A model generated the notes under the pieces. The model was not told where the DNA came from, did not search any database, and saw nothing but the letters and a program-made list of their open reading frames with translations. This document shows positions 5,464 through 6,553 of a DNA stretch of 6,553 nucleotides, one piece after another (the first letter of the stretch is position 1; every line of letters starts with the position of its first letter). The stretch spans positions 1-6,553 of the forward strand of contig CALFJE010000002.1 in NCBI GenBank assembly GCA_937877545.1, given 5' to 3'. Origin of the DNA: an uncultured Selenomonadales bacterium. GTDB lineage: Bacteria; Bacillota; Negativicutes; Selenomonadales; Selenomonadaceae. The translations under genes were made by a program, and so were the position numbers.

Positions 5464-5847
5464 ATGAAGATTGAACACGTGGCAATGTACGTGAACGATT
5501 TGGAAAAGGCGCGTGACTTCTTCGTTAAGTATTTTGGCGCGAAGTCCGGCGCGGGCTATCACAATCCCAAAAAGCAATTCCGCTCGTACTTTTTGAGTTT
5601 CGGCGGCGAGGCGCGGCTTGAAATCATGAATAAAGCTGATCAAGTTGACGGCGACAAAAATCTTGCCGCTACGGGATTTATTCATGTGGCGTTCAGCGTC
5701 GGCAGCAAGGCGGCGGTTGACGACTTGACGGCGCAACTTAAACGTGACGGCTACGAAGTTATCAGCGGACCGCGCACGACGGGCGACGGCTACTACGAAA
5801 GCTGTATTCTTGACTTCGAGGGCAATCAGATTGAAATAACGGAATAA
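5464..5847 (+). CDS. VOC-family (glyoxalase-fold) metalloprotein inside the atp operon
   Basis: This is a 127-residue protein of the vicinal-oxygen-chelate superfamily, which includes glyoxalase I, methylmalonyl-CoA epimerase and fosfomycin/bleomycin resistance proteins. Two beta-alpha-beta modules are visible, about 1-60 and 70-127. The four expected metal ligands are all present: H5 (IEHVAMYV), E53 (ARLEIM), H74 (FIHVAFSV) and E124 (NQIEITE). This is the same His/Glu/His/Glu pattern and spacing as E. coli glyoxalase I, so a divalent-metal enzyme is likely. The loops do not resemble methylmalonyl-CoA epimerase as I remember it. The substrate cannot be read from the sequence; detoxification of methylglyoxal or another small metabolite is a guess. 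AAGGAG (5450-5455) overlaps the atpG stop, eight bases before ATG 5464, so the gene is co-translated with atpG. It is not a known subunit of ATP synthase. Confidence 0.9.
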   Translation: MKIEHVAMYVNDLEKARDFFVKYFGAKSGAGYHNPKKQFRSYFLSFGGEARLEIMNKADQVDGDKNLAATGFIHVAFSVGSKAAVDDLTAQLKRDGYEVISGPRTTGDGYYESCILDFEGNQIEITE

Positions 5848-5853
5848 CTCCAC

Positions 5854-5860
5854 AAGGAGG
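5854..5860 (+). promoter_or_regulatory. atpD ribosome binding site that selects a TTG start
   Basis: AAGGAGG (5854-5860) lies eight bases before TTG 5869, which opens the frame reading AKGKVVQVIGAVIDIEFP, the standard beta N-terminus. The ATG at 5862 is one base from the site and in another frame, so it is not the start. Confidence 0.85.
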
Positions 5861-5868
5861 AATGAAGT

Positions 5869-6553
5869 TTGGCGAAAGGAAAAGTTGTTCAGGTTATCGG
5901 CGCGGTTATCGACATTGAGTTTCCCGTCGGCGAACTGCCCGAAATTCTGAACGCGGTAACTATAAAAGGCAAGTCCGGCAACGTCGACATTGACTTGGTC
6001 GCGGAGGTCATGCAACACCTCGGCGACGGCGTGACGCGTTGCATAGCCATGAGCTCGACGGACGGACTTGTTCGCGGCATGGAGGCGGAGGATACGGGCG
6101 CACCGATAACCGTGCCCGTCGGCGAGGAATGTTTGGGGCGCGTCTTCAACGTCCTCGGTCAAACCGTCGACAATAACCCCAAGCCCGTCGGCAACAAGCA
6201 TTGGCTCCCGATTCACCGCAAGGCTCCCAGTTTTGAAGAACAAGAGACTTCCACGACGATTCTTGAGACGGGCATTAAGGTCGTTGACTTGATTGCGCCG
6301 TATTCTCGCGGCGGTAAGATTGGCTTATTCGGCGGCGCGGGCGTCGGCAAAACTGTTTTGATAATGGAGCTGATTCACAACATCGCCACGGAGCACGGCG
6401 GCTACTCGGTATTTTCGGGCGTCGGCGAACGTACCCGTGAAGGCAATGACCTTTGGTCTGAAATGACGGAGTCGGGCGTTATCGACAAGACGGCGTTGGT
6501 TTACGGGCAAATGAACGAACCGCCCGGAGCTCGTATGCGCGTCGGCTTGACGG
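5869..6553 (+). CDS. atpD: F1Fo-ATP synthase subunit beta, catalytic (3' truncated by window)
   Basis: Beta carries the catalytic sites of F1 that make ATP from ADP and phosphate. The first 228 codons plus one base are present, roughly half of the usual ~465-470 residues; the gene continues past the right edge. The N-terminal barrel starts with GKVVQVIGAVIDIEFP. The P-loop GGAGVGKT is at residues 155-162 with K161 (E. coli K155). The block G-E-R-T-R-E-G-N-D at 186-194 holds the catalytic glutamate E187 and the arginine R188 (E. coli E181 and R182). The last visible segment, QMNEPPGARMRVGLT, is typical. The start is TTG 5869, set by the ribosome binding site at 5854-5860. It follows the VOC gene by 21 bases, where atpG would normally be its neighbour. 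All motifs visible so far are intact. Confidence 0.97.
   Translation, partial: MAKGKVVQVIGAVIDIEFPVGELPEILNAVTIKGKSGNVDIDLVAEVMQHLGDGVTRCIAMSSTDGLVRGMEAEDTGAPITVPVGEECLGRVFNVLGQTVDNNPKPVGNKHWLPIHRKAPSFEEQETSTTILETGIKVVDLIAPYSRGGKIGLFGGAGVGKTVLIMELIHNIATEHGGYSVFSGVGERTREGNDLWSEMTESGVIDKTALVYGQMNEPPGARMRVGLT

Noticed and set aside
5464..5847. Methylmalonyl-CoA epimerase or fosfomycin resistance protein
   Set aside because: All three share the VOC fold, but the loop sequences do not match what I know of either family. Only the superfamily call is supported.
4648..6243. A 531-codon antisense open frame across atpG, the VOC gene and atpD
   Set aside because: It lies in exact codon register with the three sense genes, which all share one frame. 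Antisense stops would need sense codons TTA, CTA or TCA, which are scarce here. The translation resembles no family, and the sense strand has clear conserved proteins.

Overview
This window is most of a bacterial F1Fo-ATP synthase (atp) operon, all on the + strand, in the order atpI, atpB, atpE, atpF, atpH, atpA, atpG, a VOC-family gene, then a truncated atpD. The eight atp genes are recognised from family motifs visible in their translations. atpD runs off the right edge, and atpC (epsilon) is not in the window. Gene order, a leading atpI, strong Shine-Dalgarno sites (including a perfect AAGGAGGTGA before atpB) and the style of the c subunit all suggest a Bacillota genome. Negativicutes/Selenomonadales is my best guess, made from memory of protein style and not tested by search. 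Base composition looks moderately GC-rich, and the Leu codons TTA/CTA and the Ser codon TCA are scarce in the genes. That scarcity explains the long antisense open frames.

Region by region: bases 1-223 carry no gene I can support, but hold a perfect 13-bp inverted repeat. The membrane sector follows: atpI (assembly factor), atpB (a), atpE (c) and atpF (b). The two gaps flanking atpE are unusual. The first contains a 7-nt tandem repeat with consensus GGACTAG, whose first unit supplies the atpB stop codon. The second contains degenerate units of the same kind folded into a hairpin just after the atpE stop. The F1 sector follows with short gaps of 12-15 bases: atpH (delta), atpA (alpha), atpG (gamma). 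A small VOC metalloprotein gene is then inserted before atpD (beta), with its own ribosome binding site and gaps of 12 and 21 bases.

Together the genes encode the membrane rotor and stator (a, b, c), the catalytic head (alpha, beta), the central stalk (gamma) and the peripheral-stalk cap (delta). Subunit c has the carboxylate E62 but lacks the Ser/Thr/Tyr sodium ligands of Na+-type rings, so proton coupling is expected.

The most unusual points are: (i) a hydrophilic, Gly/Ser/Asp-rich insertion of roughly 70 residues in gamma, in a different place from the plant redox insertion and without cysteines; (ii) the VOC gene inside the operon; (iii) the heptanucleotide CTAG repeats around atpE; (iv) a GDRGTGKS P-loop in alpha in place of the usual GDRQTGKT. 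I found no CRISPR array, tRNA, rRNA, transposase or defence-type system.
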